Below are positions 35,697-47,418 of a DNA stretch of 64,000 nt, in pieces. This stretch comes from Takakia lepidozioides (taxonomy: Eukaryota; Streptophyta; Takakiopsida; Takakiales; Takakiaceae). The stretch lies in NCBI GenBank assembly GCA_030704615.1, contig CM060732.1:3102001-3166000 (forward strand). The letters are read 5' to 3'. How positions within the stretch are numbered: the stretch's first letter is position 1; each line of letters opens with the position of its first letter. A program made the translations under genes and the position numbers. The notes beneath the pieces were generated by a model. The model did not search any database. It was not told the origin of the DNA and saw only the letters and a program-made list of their open reading frames with translations.

Positions 35697-38600
35697 ATGG
35701 CTCCGAATTCCTACGCTATAGTTTGCTGTCCTCCGCAACTTGGGAGAGCCTGGATCCCAAACGAGGGAGGACTTTGCAGAGTGACTGAAACTTACCTTTG
35801 TTCCAAATTCAAGCTCAAACCGGGCACAGTTTATTTGGAAGAAGAAAGGAAGGATGTTCCTGGACAGGTTGACGAGACCATTGTCGTGCTAGGTAACGAC
35901 GGAGGTTGCGGAATCGAATGGCACGTTCCCCCGTCAGACACCATCCTGTACCGAGCTGTGGGAATGCCCATTCCCTTTCCGAATCAGTCGCTGCCCACAC
36001 CATCCACAAAGGAGTCCGGAAACCGAGAGGCGGCCACTGCCAACAGAGAGGTATGCAACGATAATCATTCCCGACCTGGACCGTCAAGACCCTCCATAGC
36101 TTCTCGTGTGGACGTATTCGACATTTCCGACGAGGAAGATGATTGCATTGAGGTACCCATGTCCTCCACACGGTCGTTCAAATCCGGCATGGACGTCTCT
36201 GTAGGTGCTACGCATGTGCCCTCGAGCATAACTCCAACCCGGTCCATTGTGCAGCTCCTACGACAACATCACCTCGATGGTTCTCGCTCCGAGCTGGCTG
36301 CTCTCGACTATGCCAAATTCCCAGTCAGAAAGGTAACTTTTCTGCCTCCCGAAGTCGATGGCAATGTCATCTTCGAGTTTCCACCTGTTTCTTCGTCAAA
36401 GAAAGCCTCCGGGATGTTAACAGACATGGATCGAAAGCATGACGGACACCCCTGGTGTGTGACGAAGACCAGTAGCACGAAAATTGCTGATGGTGTTCGT
36501 GTACGATATGTCCTCTGTGCGGGAAGCTGAGGTGCCTCAATCCCACCTGCTTCCACTTTCTCTCCAAAGGAGGGCGGAGAAACGAGACGGATTGGACTGG
36601 CACAACGCATCATCCATTCATTGTCTCCAGCCAAGCTCCTGCGGGTTCTTTCAAGTGTGCACATTGCAAAGAACCACCGACGTGCATGTCCATGTGCAGA
36701 GCCAAGCAATATTACGTTCCATTTGCTCCCGGACTTGACTAGAGCTTGCATACACGTTGGGGTCCACTGCCACCCCTTGGCGAGAGGCAACATGCGTGAG
36801 GCTGTGCAGGAAGCACACGACATCATAAAAGGAGGTGAAATTGAGCCCCGGAGCCAGACCAAAGCAGATTCAGCTGAAGGCAGCCCACAAGATTGCTCTT
36901 GGCAAAATCATGTCTGAAGATGGTTCCGACCGAGAGCCCTTGACCGAAGACGAGATGCGTGACCTCTTGGAGTCCGTCTCGCACGTTTGTAGTCCGAATG
37001 TGCGGAATCACATCGTATCTTGCAAGCAGGAGTTCGCAGGTCGGACATGTACTCAATCCTGGAGGTGAAACGAATGACTGGATATGACTACATCCAAGGT
37101 AGCAGGTTTCCAGGGCAAGGCAGCGAATCCGATCGTTGTTACATTTTCAAAATGTCGACGTGTGGGCCTGGGAGTGGAGTCGACTTGGTCACTCGCATGA
37201 CAACTGGAAACTTGTCGAATGCTTGGGTGATGTTTGATCACATCAAGCGAATTACAAACCATCAGTGGGTGACTATGGGTGCGCATGTTTATGACTATCA
37301 CTCCAAGAGGCTCATGACGATTGCAATCTGCGAGATGAAAGGGGAGGACACACAGTCCGAGATGCATCTGTGGGAGGGCATAAACCAGCAGATGGCAAGG
37401 GCGGGATTGCCAGAGCCCAATTTCAGGGGATTCATGGCAGACAACGCTCAGGCCAACTGGGCAGCGGTGCGGCGTGTGTACGGTGAGGACCCCAATTTCC
37501 AATGGAGGGGAAAGAGAGATCCTGTGGATTCCATTGGATGCAGAGTCTATCCCACTACACTACCAAATTTGTTGCTAGCTCATTCCAGGCTGAACACCGT
37601 GTCCTTTGTACGGCGTGGAAGGATGCACCCACATTTGATGACGCGGAGGTTAAGTTTGCTATCATCGAGGCTTGGTGGAACACGTCAGGTGCAGTGGAGA
37701 CAACCAATCTGGGAGCATTGCACAGCTGGTTGGGGTGGTGGCATTTTCGGTATCGACAGTTCGGACAGTACATGCGGGAGGTAGGCTGCTGTCATTTTCG
37801 TTCATTTGTCTTTCTGTTACGGACATTTCGATTGGTCCCTCACCGTTGTTTGTGTCCTTCTAGGAGCGGTGCTTGGATTCCGACACGGACATGCCGAACA
37901 CGAATATGGCAGAATCGGTCCACTCCTCCTGGCGAGCGTCTTCTGCCGCACATCTGGTGGACGTAGTGACGGCCACAACGGAGGACATCGACAGAGCAAT
38001 CATGCAGCAAGCCACGTACTACAAGTTCCTGAGCGGCAAACAATGGGGCTTTGGGCCGGACAGGGAGGAATTGTTGGTACGAACAGCTTCGAGGTCCAAG
38101 AATCCAGTGAAATGGGCGACAGCATTGCGAGAGAAGATCAAAGGGACGCCTCTGCACCGCAGAGGTGAACACCTAGAGGGGGACGTCCGGACTCGCCCTG
38201 TCAGGCGGAGGATTGAAGAGGAACCCGGGTGCGAAGAGGATTCCTGGAGATCCGACAGGAACATTCGGACAGCACCTCGAGGTCCCGTCATGTTGCCGCA
38301 CAATGTGTCTTCCAGCAGTGGAAGCCCAAGAAATTCCAGATCGCCGTCGCCTTCAACCGGGGATTTCGTGCAACAAATTCCCACCGCTCCCTTGCCCCAC
38401 ATTCCGCCCGCTGTTATGCAGTATGGCCAAGCCATTGTGGAGACGACTGTGTCTGCCTCACAGTGGAGAATTGCTCGCACAAAGCCGTCGTTTCGAGGAA
38501 GGTGTTCCGCAATTCGTGTGGATACACGGCAACGTTGTTTAGAGATGATAAGGAGGAATCCAGATGGGGCTGTCCCTGCTCCTACTTTTACAGGAAGATT

Positions 38601-39289
38601 TGTCCATGCAAAGTTTGCGGAGGCGACAACCACCCAGTTCTGGTTCTGCAGGCACGACATTATGACTTGCGTGTATGGAAAGCCCAAGTACGGCATACAA
38701 CAATGCCAGAGGCTCCCCCGGTGTGGCCGGTGGAACCAGGCTGCGATCTGAGTCAGGTTGAGGCCGACGCCCTTACCGCCGCAGGATTTCGGATGGTGCA
38801 GCGCACTGACGTCCCAGACAACCATTTCCGCTTCCACAGCCTCCACCACCGACCCCTGTGAGAGCAAGAACAATGGGACACGACTCTAAGCATCCTACAC
38901 ACCGTTGGGGGAAACCGAAGAGGCGGCGACCTCCCTCAAAAGTGAACGAGACAAGGATGGGGAATGCACTTCGGATGAACTGTACAATCCAGAGCTCGAC
39001 AGAAGTGCCCCCACCAGGATTCGGGCGTGTGTATCAGATGGCCACGGCGGGCTCAGCTGTTCGCAATGAGGTGTACACCATCACCATTTCAGAATTACCC
39101 ACCTGCAATTGCACCGACTTCCAGATCATGGCGAACAAGGGGGCATCATACTGCCCTTGCAAGCATTTGTACTACGTGTACCTAAAGAGACTCCGTTGTA
39201 ATTCCACAACTCATCACTTCATACATGCACCAGGGTTGAGCCCCCAGGAGGTTCACACTCTTCTGAATATGGATCCAGGGGACCAGTGA
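35697..39289 (+). pseudogene. MULE-type transposase with SWIM zinc finger (copy in element 2)
   Basis: This should encode the transposase that moves the element. The N-terminal part (LKPGTVYLEEE, acidic linker, LLRQHHLDGSRSELAALDY) is followed by a putative DNA-binding region with paired Cys (LRCLNPTCFHF; PCAEP; better kept in the 48-kb copy as FKCAHCKEPPHC). The catalytic region reads WVTMGAHVYDYHSKRLMTIA, NFRGFMADNAQANWAAVRRV and FHWMQSLSHYTTKFV, the pattern of a MULE DDE domain with its C/H segment. Then comes TNMAESVHSSW (37890), and a SWIM finger near 39100 (CNCTDF...CPCKHLYYVYLKRL). The stop is at 39287-39289. Breaks: frameshifts near 36530, 36830, 37050 and 37500; an intron likely lies at about 37780-37860. 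The start is uncertain; the first ATG in frame is given, but homology with the other copy begins only near 35813. Confidence 0.75.
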
Positions 39290-40130
39290 GCTTGGCTTGC
39301 GGTCCACATACAATGGTACGCCCATCGGATAGTAGAACTGTACTGCTGCCAGTACCTCAGACTCTGGCCACACAAAGGTCCGACATATGTCTTGCCTACC
39401 AGTAACCTGTTTTGATCGAACTAAGATATTACTATATCGTTCACTTTTCCACGTGCATGTATTTTTGTATGTTGGAGGGTTCATGTTTTTCTGCTTTCCG
39501 AAAACTTGCTCTCCTCATTCGACCTCCGACAAGGAAATGCGGCGCCGAATTTCCAAGTATCGTCGTAGGTACCCCCAGAGGCGGCCTTCGCCAACACCAA
39601 ACCGCTCCGAAATTTCGCACGTGCGAACCCTAATGCGGCACCCTATTTCCCAGTTCAGTTGCAAACCTTTCCCGCCGAATACCCGAAGAAGACAGAATTG
39701 TGAAGTACTGCAGACTGTATTGGTGCAGACTCCATTGGTTCAATCGCGGCAAAAGGGTCAGCTTCATTCCAATGTTAAGGCATGTAAAACCGCGGAATAC
39801 TCTATACAGGCCAGTATGCGACGTCCTTTTGCAGTGGTATACTGGATTTCCCGTTGCACGGTCACTTATTTCCATGAGCGGATCTATAAAACCATGAGCG
39901 GACTTGTTACTGACGACATATCTTCGCCGCATTACATGATCTGGAACGTCCAAAAACGGCAAGGTCAAATAAAAAACTATTATTTTAATACTTGTTTAAT
40001 CTGCCGCATTTCCAAATTTGGAGGAGTCCGCTCATGAAATCCACCGCGTATCTTAGACTTCGCCTCACCGCCATGCGGCTCATGCGGCTCATGGCTCATG
40101 GCTCATGTTTTCTGCTCATGAAATAGTAAA
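39290..40130. other. Right end of element 2 with subterminal repeats
   Basis: No gene. Single palindrome relatives lie at 39533-39554 (GAAATGCGGCGCCGAATTTC) and near 39630. CATGAGCGG occurs at about 39875 and 39893, and GGCTCATG units are repeated at 40075-40105 before the terminal GCTCATGAAATAG. These repeated CATGAGC motifs at both ends are candidate transposase-binding sites. Confidence 0.6.
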
Positions 40131-40795
40131 CCTCGTTCAAAGTCTTAGGTGGCTTCTCCTCCAACTTCCGCCTGGCCTATGGGGCCAGTCCCGCCACAAA
40201 GTTGAAGACCATTTCTGGTTCCGCCATATCCGCGACTTCGAGCAACAGCACATTGAAAGCCTGAACATATCCCCGAATGTCATCCGTTTGCTTCAAATTC
40301 CTCATCTTGTCCTGGGCGAACCAGGACGCATTGAGGGGAACAAACTATCTTTTCATAAGGTCCTTGAACCCACTCCAGTTTAAGGTTTCCGGGTTTGGAC
40401 CTTGGTCATCCACCATTATTGTGCATAGCCCCTCAAATAGGTGGGAGCCACTTCCACCCGATCCTCGTCAGTTCCTTAGGCTTCACCTTAAACTTTGCCT
40501 TCGTGGAAGTGGCATTAGCCGCCCTCAACATGTCTTTCAACGTCCCGCCAAACTGCGCCAACAACCCTTCCCAAAAGACTGTTGGCATGGGAGGCATCTG
40601 TTGGTCTGCCGAAGCCTCCGGGAAGTCCTCGGGCTCTGACTCCCTAGATTCCTCCCATTCTTTAGCGGCCTTGCTTTCAAAGGCATGAATCGCCTCCTCA
40701 AATGGCCGCTTCGGTGACACGTCGCCTCCACCGGGCTCACCAGGATCATCATATTTTGGGCCGTTCCGCTTTCGCTTTCGCTTGCCCAACCCCAT
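40131..40795 (-). pseudogene. Gypsy 2 gag, N-terminal part (displaced by element 2)
   Basis: It continues the gag reading from 25790. On the minus strand it starts MGLGKRKRKRNGPKYDDPGE at 40795 and runs to LEEKPPKTLNEA at the duplication. A stretch present in gypsy 1 gag (about 110 bp around 3575-3665, EGVRNRKALNTWLLELEQ) is missing near 40470, so this copy has an internal deletion. The primer-binding site lies just outside at 40838-40848. Confidence 0.88.
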
Positions 40796-40848
40796 GATGA
40801 GGCCAATCTCAAGGACGATCGCGTATTGAACTCTAAGCTTTGATACCA

Positions 40849-40993
40849 TGTCGTGCACCTCACTTCGGTAAGCTCCCCTTCAAGTCATAGTTATTCGCTT
40901 TGATGCGCGCGCCTAACTCCCAAACTGAAACTGCGCCGGCCAACTCGGAGCTTCGGCTGCTCACCGGGACATAACGGTCCCTCTTTGCTCCTC
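40849..40993 (-). repeat. 5' LTR of gypsy 2, truncated
   Basis: It matches the LTR 3' part from GTGCACGACA (40849) as far as GCTCCTC at 40993, then stops abruptly where the inverted element end begins. The remaining 580 bp of the LTR are absent. Confidence 0.85.
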
Positions 40994-41545
40994 AGGGGCG
41001 GTACAACGGCTGCAATCCAGTTTACTTGGAGGAGCCCGATGACTCATGAGCTAGTTCTCAGAGCAGTCGAAGTCCCATTGACAACGTGACTTGTATTCAA
41101 AGGCACAGGGCTAAAGATTTGTTTGCACAATCGCACAATAGACGTCTTCATATGCAATTCATGTGGATCAATTAACCCCATTGTGCCCTCTTTTTTCTAT
41201 TCTGTATCCATCGTTCCCAGAATGCATCCTTCCTCATTTCGTTTGGGATTGGGAGTGTGGGTAGATTTTGCAAGTGGCTGGTAGGCTGAAATGGGCCCCC
41301 ATTGTACAGAGCAGTACCACCCTACCATTTGCAAAACATTGCCTTTCAATATGTAATTCTAAAAAACATTGCCGAACCTCTTTCATCGGGAGGTCCTTCT
41401 CTCCCTATGACCGTGACACCCTAAACCCTATTCCCGCGGACACTCATTTCCAGAAAATAGTCCTGCTCATGTTTTTTTCGACACTTACGACTCTGCTCAT
41501 GGCTCATGCCGCTCATGGCTCATGGCTCATGAAATAGCACCCCCA
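40994..41545 (-). repeat. Inverted copy of the left 550 bp of element 2
   Basis: Read on the minus strand from 41545, this matches 25795-26345 closely by eye. It starts TGCTATTTCATGAGCCATGA and passes GTGTCCGCGGGAATAGGG and GTACTGCTCTGTACAATGGG before ending in the C-terminal codons of the unknown ORF (THELVLRAVEVPLTT). It is therefore the terminal part of another copy of this element, inverted, abutting the truncated LTR on one side and the 41546 arm on the other. Confidence 0.85.
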
Positions 41546-43071
41546 TCTACGATACAATGCAGGCTTGATAATTCTCTGCAACTCATGGTCTTTCCTTTAT
41601 CTCTCAACTGGCCCTCCCTTCATCATTCTTTTGTTGTGCAACTCTCCCTTCTTCCCAATGTTTTCTCTCTCCTTTCTGATGCAAATACGCTGGTCCTTTC
41701 TATCAGCCAAGGTAGCCCTTCTACATGCAATGCAGATGCATTGATAATTCACAGTTGTTCTACTAATCTACCCTCAACAGTGTGTATGCTGCAGACATAC
41801 CTCATACCCTAATTCTAACAATTGCATGCCCTGTCCCTCATTTCTAACCTATGACAAAGTGCAGCAAATCCCTTTGTTAATCTCCCTATACTGTCCAAAT
41901 TGCAGGCATGCTTAACTCTAGAACCCTAATGCACAGTATATTCCAGGTTCAGTGTGCTGAATCATAAAATCAAAAGCAAAACAAACACTATGCATTCAGT
42001 GATCGTGGGTGGGCTGCATCTGCCTTCTCTCACCGTTCCCAAAGACACATGCATCATCTCCCATCCTCTCTGGACCATCCTGGTTTGAAGTCCAGGCCAC
42101 CACTCCATTCCATTTTTCAAAATGTTCTCATGCTCTCTCTACTAGCTCCAGAGCCCTAAAGCATTTCAGCGACATCTATCTAAGTAGAAGCCAAACTTCA
42201 TCTTACTTAGCTGCTTTTATATTTGGGATCAGGCGGTGGAGTTCCCTGCCCACTCTAGCTCTTACATCCTCGTCAGCAGCTACTTTGGTGTTTTCTGCTT
42301 GCTCCTACTTCCGGCGCTTCTCCAGTGGCCAGAGTCACCAAGTGATGACTCTGCCTTCAGCAAACCCTATTCGCCAGCGAGCCCTAATCAACTCATAAAA
42401 CATTGATGGCACTGCTTGCTTTTGTGGTAGCAGCCCAGACAGACCAGCTGCCACGCTATCTATCATTTATCCGCCTGCCCTACTGCTAATTAATTCACTT
42501 CCTAAAACAAAGTTACGAGATGGCAGAATGAACGCAATAACCTACTATTCACAGTCTCGTTTAGTCCATCGCTCGTAGCAGCAGCCGCATTGATCCTTAA
42601 CAAACCCATAGTAAGGCTAACTGCAATCATCCCCGTGACCAAGCTGCTTCCTCGTGCTTATCTTCCAGCGAGTTCCACATCAAGTATTCATCAAGACGAA
42701 ATGGCACCGCTTCTCTTCTGTGGATAATGCACAGTTCACCAAGCTGCCCCCTTTGTCCCCCCATTACTGCTAATCAAGCTTCAAAACAAATCAAGCCAGC
42801 ACAGCAGGGTTAGTCATCCTTGACAACAGCTCCACTGAGCTCTTGCAGCATCTGCGCGTGTTCCCCACCATCTCCTTCCTCGTCATCTTCCTCGTGATTC
42901 TAGGGCAACGTCATCGATGAATGATATCCCCTCAACAAATGAAAATGCATAAGACTCACCTTTCAAACATAATCAACTTGGAGAAATTTAGTTCCAGGCC
43001 TTAGACTTCTTCCCTGTAGACACCAAAAATTCAGTGAGTGAAAAACATCCTTCCCCCGCTGGTTTCACACT
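41546..43071 (+). repeat. Left arm of a large inverted repeat
   Basis: From ATCTACGATACAATGCAGGC to CCCCCGCTGGTTTCACACTA this is the reverse complement of 46187-46905, apart from about 800 bp (42122-42918) present only here. No coding domain is seen; ORFs shared by both arms (with ADALIIHSCSTNLPS) look incidental. The outer edge coincides with the junction to the inverted element end at 41545. Confidence 0.8.
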
Positions 43072-43084
43072 ACAGAGGCTGCTT

Positions 43085-43799
43085 AATCCTATTGATTAAG
43101 CTCAACTTACAATCTCTTTGGCATGAAAGATCTTAGTCGAAAAGACTGAAGTCGTTTCGATCATACAAGCAAATGGTAGTCAAGGCAAAACAAGAACTAT
43201 CCTGAGATGATACACATTCTCACCATCTCACGTTCTCTCATAATGCACATTCTCTCCATCTCACATTCACTCTACACAGAGATACTTCGAATAGCATGGC
43301 TTTACTTCAAAGTTCGTCATATCATCACAGAAGTACACATTGAATCACTCTGAGTCCCTGAATACACAATGATCACTGATACTCATATTGCTCTCCTTCT
43401 AAGTTGCGTGTAGCCTTTTTATACTATGCTCGAAAGAGCCGTTACAACAGCCTGCGGTCGTTAATGACCGTTTGCCTAACTGCCTACGCAACCTAAAAGG
43501 TTTGCTAAAAAAGTGGCTCGTTGCAGTGGTCGTGAGCCATAGTGGTAAACGGTCCACTACTCCCTCTATTGGTTAAAGCCGATGCTAACGTGGCCATGTG
43601 ATATCGTGGTTCACGGCCCACGGTCACTACACTACCCACTACACTACTGCTCCCGTGGTAATGTACCCTTGTTCCGCCATTTGCTAAGTACCGCGTACTT
43701 AGCCTTTTCTGCCGTGACCAGGTAGTGTACACCAATCACTACCCGGTATGTCCCGTTGTGACCCTCGCTGTCTGGCCCTCGTAGTATAGCCGTTATCAT
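43085..43799 (-). repeat. Candidate 3' LTR of another retrotransposon
   Basis: On the minus strand an A/G-only polypurine tract ending in a run of ten G (43804-43820) is followed by AATAAATGATAACGG, a possible LTR start (TGATAACGG). The sequence then runs to about 43085 without ORFs, with TATAAAAAGGC near 43420 as a candidate TATA box. No second LTR copy exists in the window, so the limits are provisional. Confidence 0.4.
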
Positions 43800-43918
43800 T
43801 TATTCCCCCCCCCCTCTTTTGAAATTGTGTCCGCACAATTTCGTCAATTCATGTGCTTGCTGTATCTCTTAGGGATGTAGGGTGGTGGCATGCCTATCTA
43901 CGGGGTAGGAAGTGCGTC

Positions 43919-44365
43919 CTAGGATTGTCGTGGTGGCAGCTTCTTGTTCCTATTGTCGTCACTGTCTGGTTGCTCCTCTGGTTCATGAGTGGGCCAACTT
44001 TCGTCATCAGGGTGTTCTGCTACTCCGTCCCCACATACCATGTCGATTTTGGTGGTCAAGGTTTCTCGGTAGGTTTGCAGCTCCTCCTTGGTCCAGGGTA
44101 TAATGTGTTTAATTGCCCTGCTGCCCATTAACCAGTTAACAGCTTGGATCCCTATTTCTCTGAAAGGGTGGTCTCTGTCCAAGACCAATGGTGAAAAGTG
44201 GTCTTTCGCCTGGCGCCATGCTTTAGCATATAGTGGTCTGTTCATATATGCTGAAGTGTCTGCGACTCTCTCTGGTGGCTGGAATTTGGGTAATTCCCAG
44301 TGAGTATCTTTTTCAATACTCTCATCGCACTGCCAGCTTCCCCTCATGGAGGGTGGTTGTAGCAA
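43919..44365 (-). pseudogene. ORF upstream of candidate 3' LTR, unknown
   Basis: This open frame of about 148 codons ends 100 bp before the polypurine tract. It reads ERVADTSAYMNRPLYAKAWR, DHPFREIGIQAVNWLMGSRA, IPWTKEELQTYRETLTTKID and an acidic tail (EEQPDSDDNRNKKL). I recognise no domain. Its place directly before a polypurine tract suggests the C-terminal end of a retroelement polyprotein or a captured sequence. Confidence 0.35.
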
Positions 44366-44677
44366 GAGCTAGGAAAGTGATGGATGACTGAAGGATGAGG
44401 GAAAGGCCAAAGGGCATAAGCAAGAATTGGAAGCAATGGCTTAAGTGGGATGTTGATGAATAGGCCAGATCTGCCCGACTGTGGAGTACAATGCAAGATG
44501 ACATCAAAACATATCCATGCCAAATCAAGGCACCAGCAGCGATTGTGGCATGTTCACGCCAGAGAGTGGGAGCCATGTTGTCTCAGAAACATCCCTGGTG
44601 TGAAGGATTAGTTACAAAGGCAAGCAAGGTTTTATCTTATGGCCATCTAGGGTACCACCCCATAGAGGGCAAGTACA

Positions 44678-45211
44678 ATGCATGTGCGAACCCTGGGGAA
44701 AGGCAAGGAGACCCATGCTGATATCATTGGAGTTGTACCAAGTGTCATGTTGGGCACTTCCTTCATTGACATATATGCAAAGCATGTGGGTATCAAGAAT
44801 GCAAGGGTAGTGTTCAGCAATATGACTGAACCAGATATGGTGCAATCAAATGTGATGATTGTAGGAAATGCCCAGCATGGTTGTGGAATGCTTGCTCTGG
44901 AGATTTGTGAGCATCTGATGTGGGAAGGTGTGCAGCCCAACCAGGTCACATTCAAAGCATGCGCCAGCCTTGCATCTTTTGCAAGGGGCAGGCAGGTCCA
45001 TGCTGACATCATGAGGGCTGAAATTGTACCAAAGAGCAATCTGAACAGTGCTCGCGTGGACAGGTATGCCAAATGTTGGAGCAGCAGGGATGCACGGCAA
45101 GTGTTTGACAGTATGATTCAACAAAATGTCGTCTCATGGAACGCCATGATTGTAGGGTATGCTCAGCCTGGTTGTAGGGGAGTGATAAGCTATGCTGAAG
45201 GCCACACCTGA
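44678..45211 (+). pseudogene. PPR protein fragment (PLS type)
   Basis: An open stretch of 177 codons holds pentatricopeptide-like repeats: GTSFIDIYAKHVGIKNARVV, EPDMVQSNVMIVGNAQHG, GVQPNQVTFKACASLASFAR, then RQVFDSMIQQNVVSWNAMIV. PLS-type PPR proteins bind organelle RNA and direct editing. No start context, transit peptide or E/DYW domain is found and flanking frames are broken, so this is a fragment, probably carried inside a repeat unit bounded by the inverted arms. Confidence 0.7.
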
Positions 45212-45265
45212 AAGGACGGTGAGAGCAAACAGCTCAGGTCAAGAGCTGGAAGATGTGTTCAAGCC

Positions 45266-46150
45266 ATGAAAGGGGATGTAAAGTGGAGGCCCAAAACAAC
45301 TATGGGAGGAGAAGACAAGCTGCAGTGGGGGAAGTACACCATGCAGCCGGTGATAATGTTTTGCTGCAAGTGCTCTTTGTGTGTGATATCTGTGTACATA
45401 ACAGCAGCAGCACTAGGACAAGGAAAGCAGCTCCAGGAGGGAATTATCATGGCTGGATTGCAGTTAGATGTCCGAGCAGGGACTGTTCTTCTCGGCAGGG
45501 TTGACGCAATGCCCAGGCAAGGTGTTATATCATGGACTGCGATGGTGGCTGGTTTAGCTCTCTTCCTTGTGGGGGGAATACCAAGCGGGGTCAAGTATGA
45601 CAATCCTAAGCCAATACGAACAGTGGAAGACAAGAGAAATGAACAGATGATCCTGCAAATGGGAGAAAGAATGTATCAACATGGGCAAGACCTGCAAATT
45701 GTTCCAGAAGCAATAAGGGCAGTGGTACAATGGACTGACAATGATCATTTTTGTTCTAAAAATGGAGATCTGCAGGTGACCAAGGAAGAAGGCCATGAAA
45801 TTGGCATGATAAGCTGCATGGAAACCAGGTGGTGGTGGTTGTTTGAGAACAACATTGTTCGCATGAGCCAGACAAAAGTGGCCATGAAGATTATGAGCAG
45901 AGAGAGGCTTTCCTTTGCTGAAGGCCAAGGCATGACAATCAAAAACAATATTATAAACGGACCTCTCCAAGATATCGGGAGAAAAATGGATGGGGAATTA
46001 ACACGATGTACCTGTTGGGAGTACCCTATGATCCGGGAAGAGAAGCTGAATGCAGCTACAAGCTTAGAAATGGAGCAGGAAACGAGACCTAAAGTCATTG
46101 GTTCCAAGTCTGGACACTCAGCCAGTGGGCATGGTCAGAGAGGACCCTGA
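45266..46150 (+). pseudogene. PPR-derived ORF, 294 codons
   Basis: The first third keeps PPR-like sequence (ALGQGKQLQEGIIMAGLQLD; DAMPRQGVISWTAMVAGLA), with an internal deletion where a YAK-type stretch is expected. The rest (RTVEDKRNEQMILQMGERMY, ENNIVRMSQTKVAMKIMSRE) is not recognised. The frame is open throughout, but there is no evidence of expression and its neighbours are repeats. Confidence 0.4.
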
Positions 46151-46186
46151 CATTTAAAAATGGAGACACACTACATATGTAGTGTG

Positions 46187-46905
46187 AAACCAGCGGGGGA
46201 AGGATGTTTGCCACTCACTGAATTTTTGGTGTCTACAGGGAAGAAGTCTAAGGCCTGGAACTAAATTTCTCTAAGTTGATTCTGTTTGAAAGGTGAGTCT
46301 TATGCATTTTTCATTCGTTGAGGGTTTGAAAAATGGAATGGAGTGGTGGCCTGGACTTCAAACCAAGATGGTGCAAAGAGGATGGGAGATGATGCATGTG
46401 TCTTTGGGAACAGTGAGAGAAGGAAGATGCAGCCCACCCACGATCACTGAATGCATAGTGTTTGTTTTGCTTTTGATTTTATGATTCAGCACACTGAATC
46501 TGGAACAAACTGTGCATTAGGGTTCTAGAGTTAAGCATGCCTGCAATTTGGACAGTATAGGGAGATTAACAAAGGGATTTGCTGCACTTTGTCATAGGTT
46601 AGAAATGAGGGACAGGGCATGCAATTGTTAGAATTGGGGTATGAGGTATGTCTGCAGCATACACACTATTGAGGGTAGATTAGTAGAACAACTGTGAATT
46701 ATCAATGCATCTGCATTGCATGTAGAAGGGCTACCTTGGCTGATAGAAAGAACCAGGGTATTTGCATCAGAAAATGGGAGAGAAAACATTGGGAAGAAGG
46801 GAGAGTTGCACGACAAAAGAATGATGAAGGGAGGGCCAGTTGAGAGATAAAGGAAAGACCATGAGTTGCAGAGAATTATCAAGCCTGCACTGTATGGTAG
46901 ATCCA
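46187..46905 (-). repeat. Right arm of the large inverted repeat
   Basis: Reverse complement of 41546-43071 without the 800-bp segment 42122-42918. The outer edge is GTAGATC near 46905 and the inner edge TAGTGTGAAACC near 46187. Between the arms lie the candidate LTR and the PPR fragments, so the whole (41546-46905) may be one captured-fragment element. Confidence 0.8.
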
Positions 46906-47418
46906 TGTTGTCTTGCATTTTTCAGTGATTACAAAAGGGGGTTCAAGCATATACTGTTTGCAAGTGTTGACCTCATAGGCTGTCATTAACCTGCTGATAA
47001 GCTGTTTGTGTGACTGTATCAGCATGAAAACTTAGCCGGTGTAAGACCAAGTCTTGTTCAGACCTGTTGAACTATGCAGGAGAGGCTTTTACTTGTCCCA
47101 TCCACGTCTTCTTTTCCGCTGCGGCGTGGATGAGGGCTTCATGAACTCTGATCATGAACAACATAGATGCAACCAACCTGTGTGTTAGTTTTAGAGTAGC
47201 AACAAGACCTTTCACTAAGGAGTAAATTAGAATTCGACAGAAGGGGATTTGTGCCCCTTCTTTTCACACTACACCTGCAGGGAGATGAATTCATATGATG
47301 TTCATGGTTTAGCTATCCTTAAAACGATTACTTCGTAATCGTTTATGAAAGCATACCGTCGGACAACCTCTATTGCATGTCTTAGGAAATGGGCAGTAGT
47401 GCTGATAGCCTGTTTTGT
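46906..47418. other. Stretch without a gene
   Basis: No coding or repeat match within the window was seen. A short hairpin AACGATTACTTCGTAATCGTT lies near 47322-47342 (one base either side may pair). The transposase copy to the right starts, truncated, at 47419. Confidence 0.4.

Larger units (their letters stand above)
25792..40130. mobile_element. Large Mutator-like element copy 2 (about 14.3 kb) with ParB-methyltransferase gene
   Basis: Left end: GGGGGCTGCTATTTCATGAG. Right end, read inward: TTTACTATTTCATGAGC. They share CTATTTCATGAGC, followed on both sides by CATGAGC / CATGAGCGG subterminal repeats. The insert splits gypsy 2 gag and is flanked by the CCTCGTTCAAAG duplication. Gene order: unknown ORF (minus, 26.25-27.35 kb), palindrome array, ParB-methyltransferase gene (minus, 28.45-33.12 kb), larger palindrome array, MULE transposase (plus, 35.7-39.29 kb). 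An alternative right limit is 41545, where an inverted copy of the left 550 bp ends. The duplication and restored gag frame favour 40130. Confidence 0.82.

Noticed and set aside
41522-41812. ORF shared with 46628-46918 (LVLSISQGSPSTCNADALII)
   Set aside because: Its conservation is explained by the inverted repeat; differences between copies break codons elsewhere and no domain is seen.
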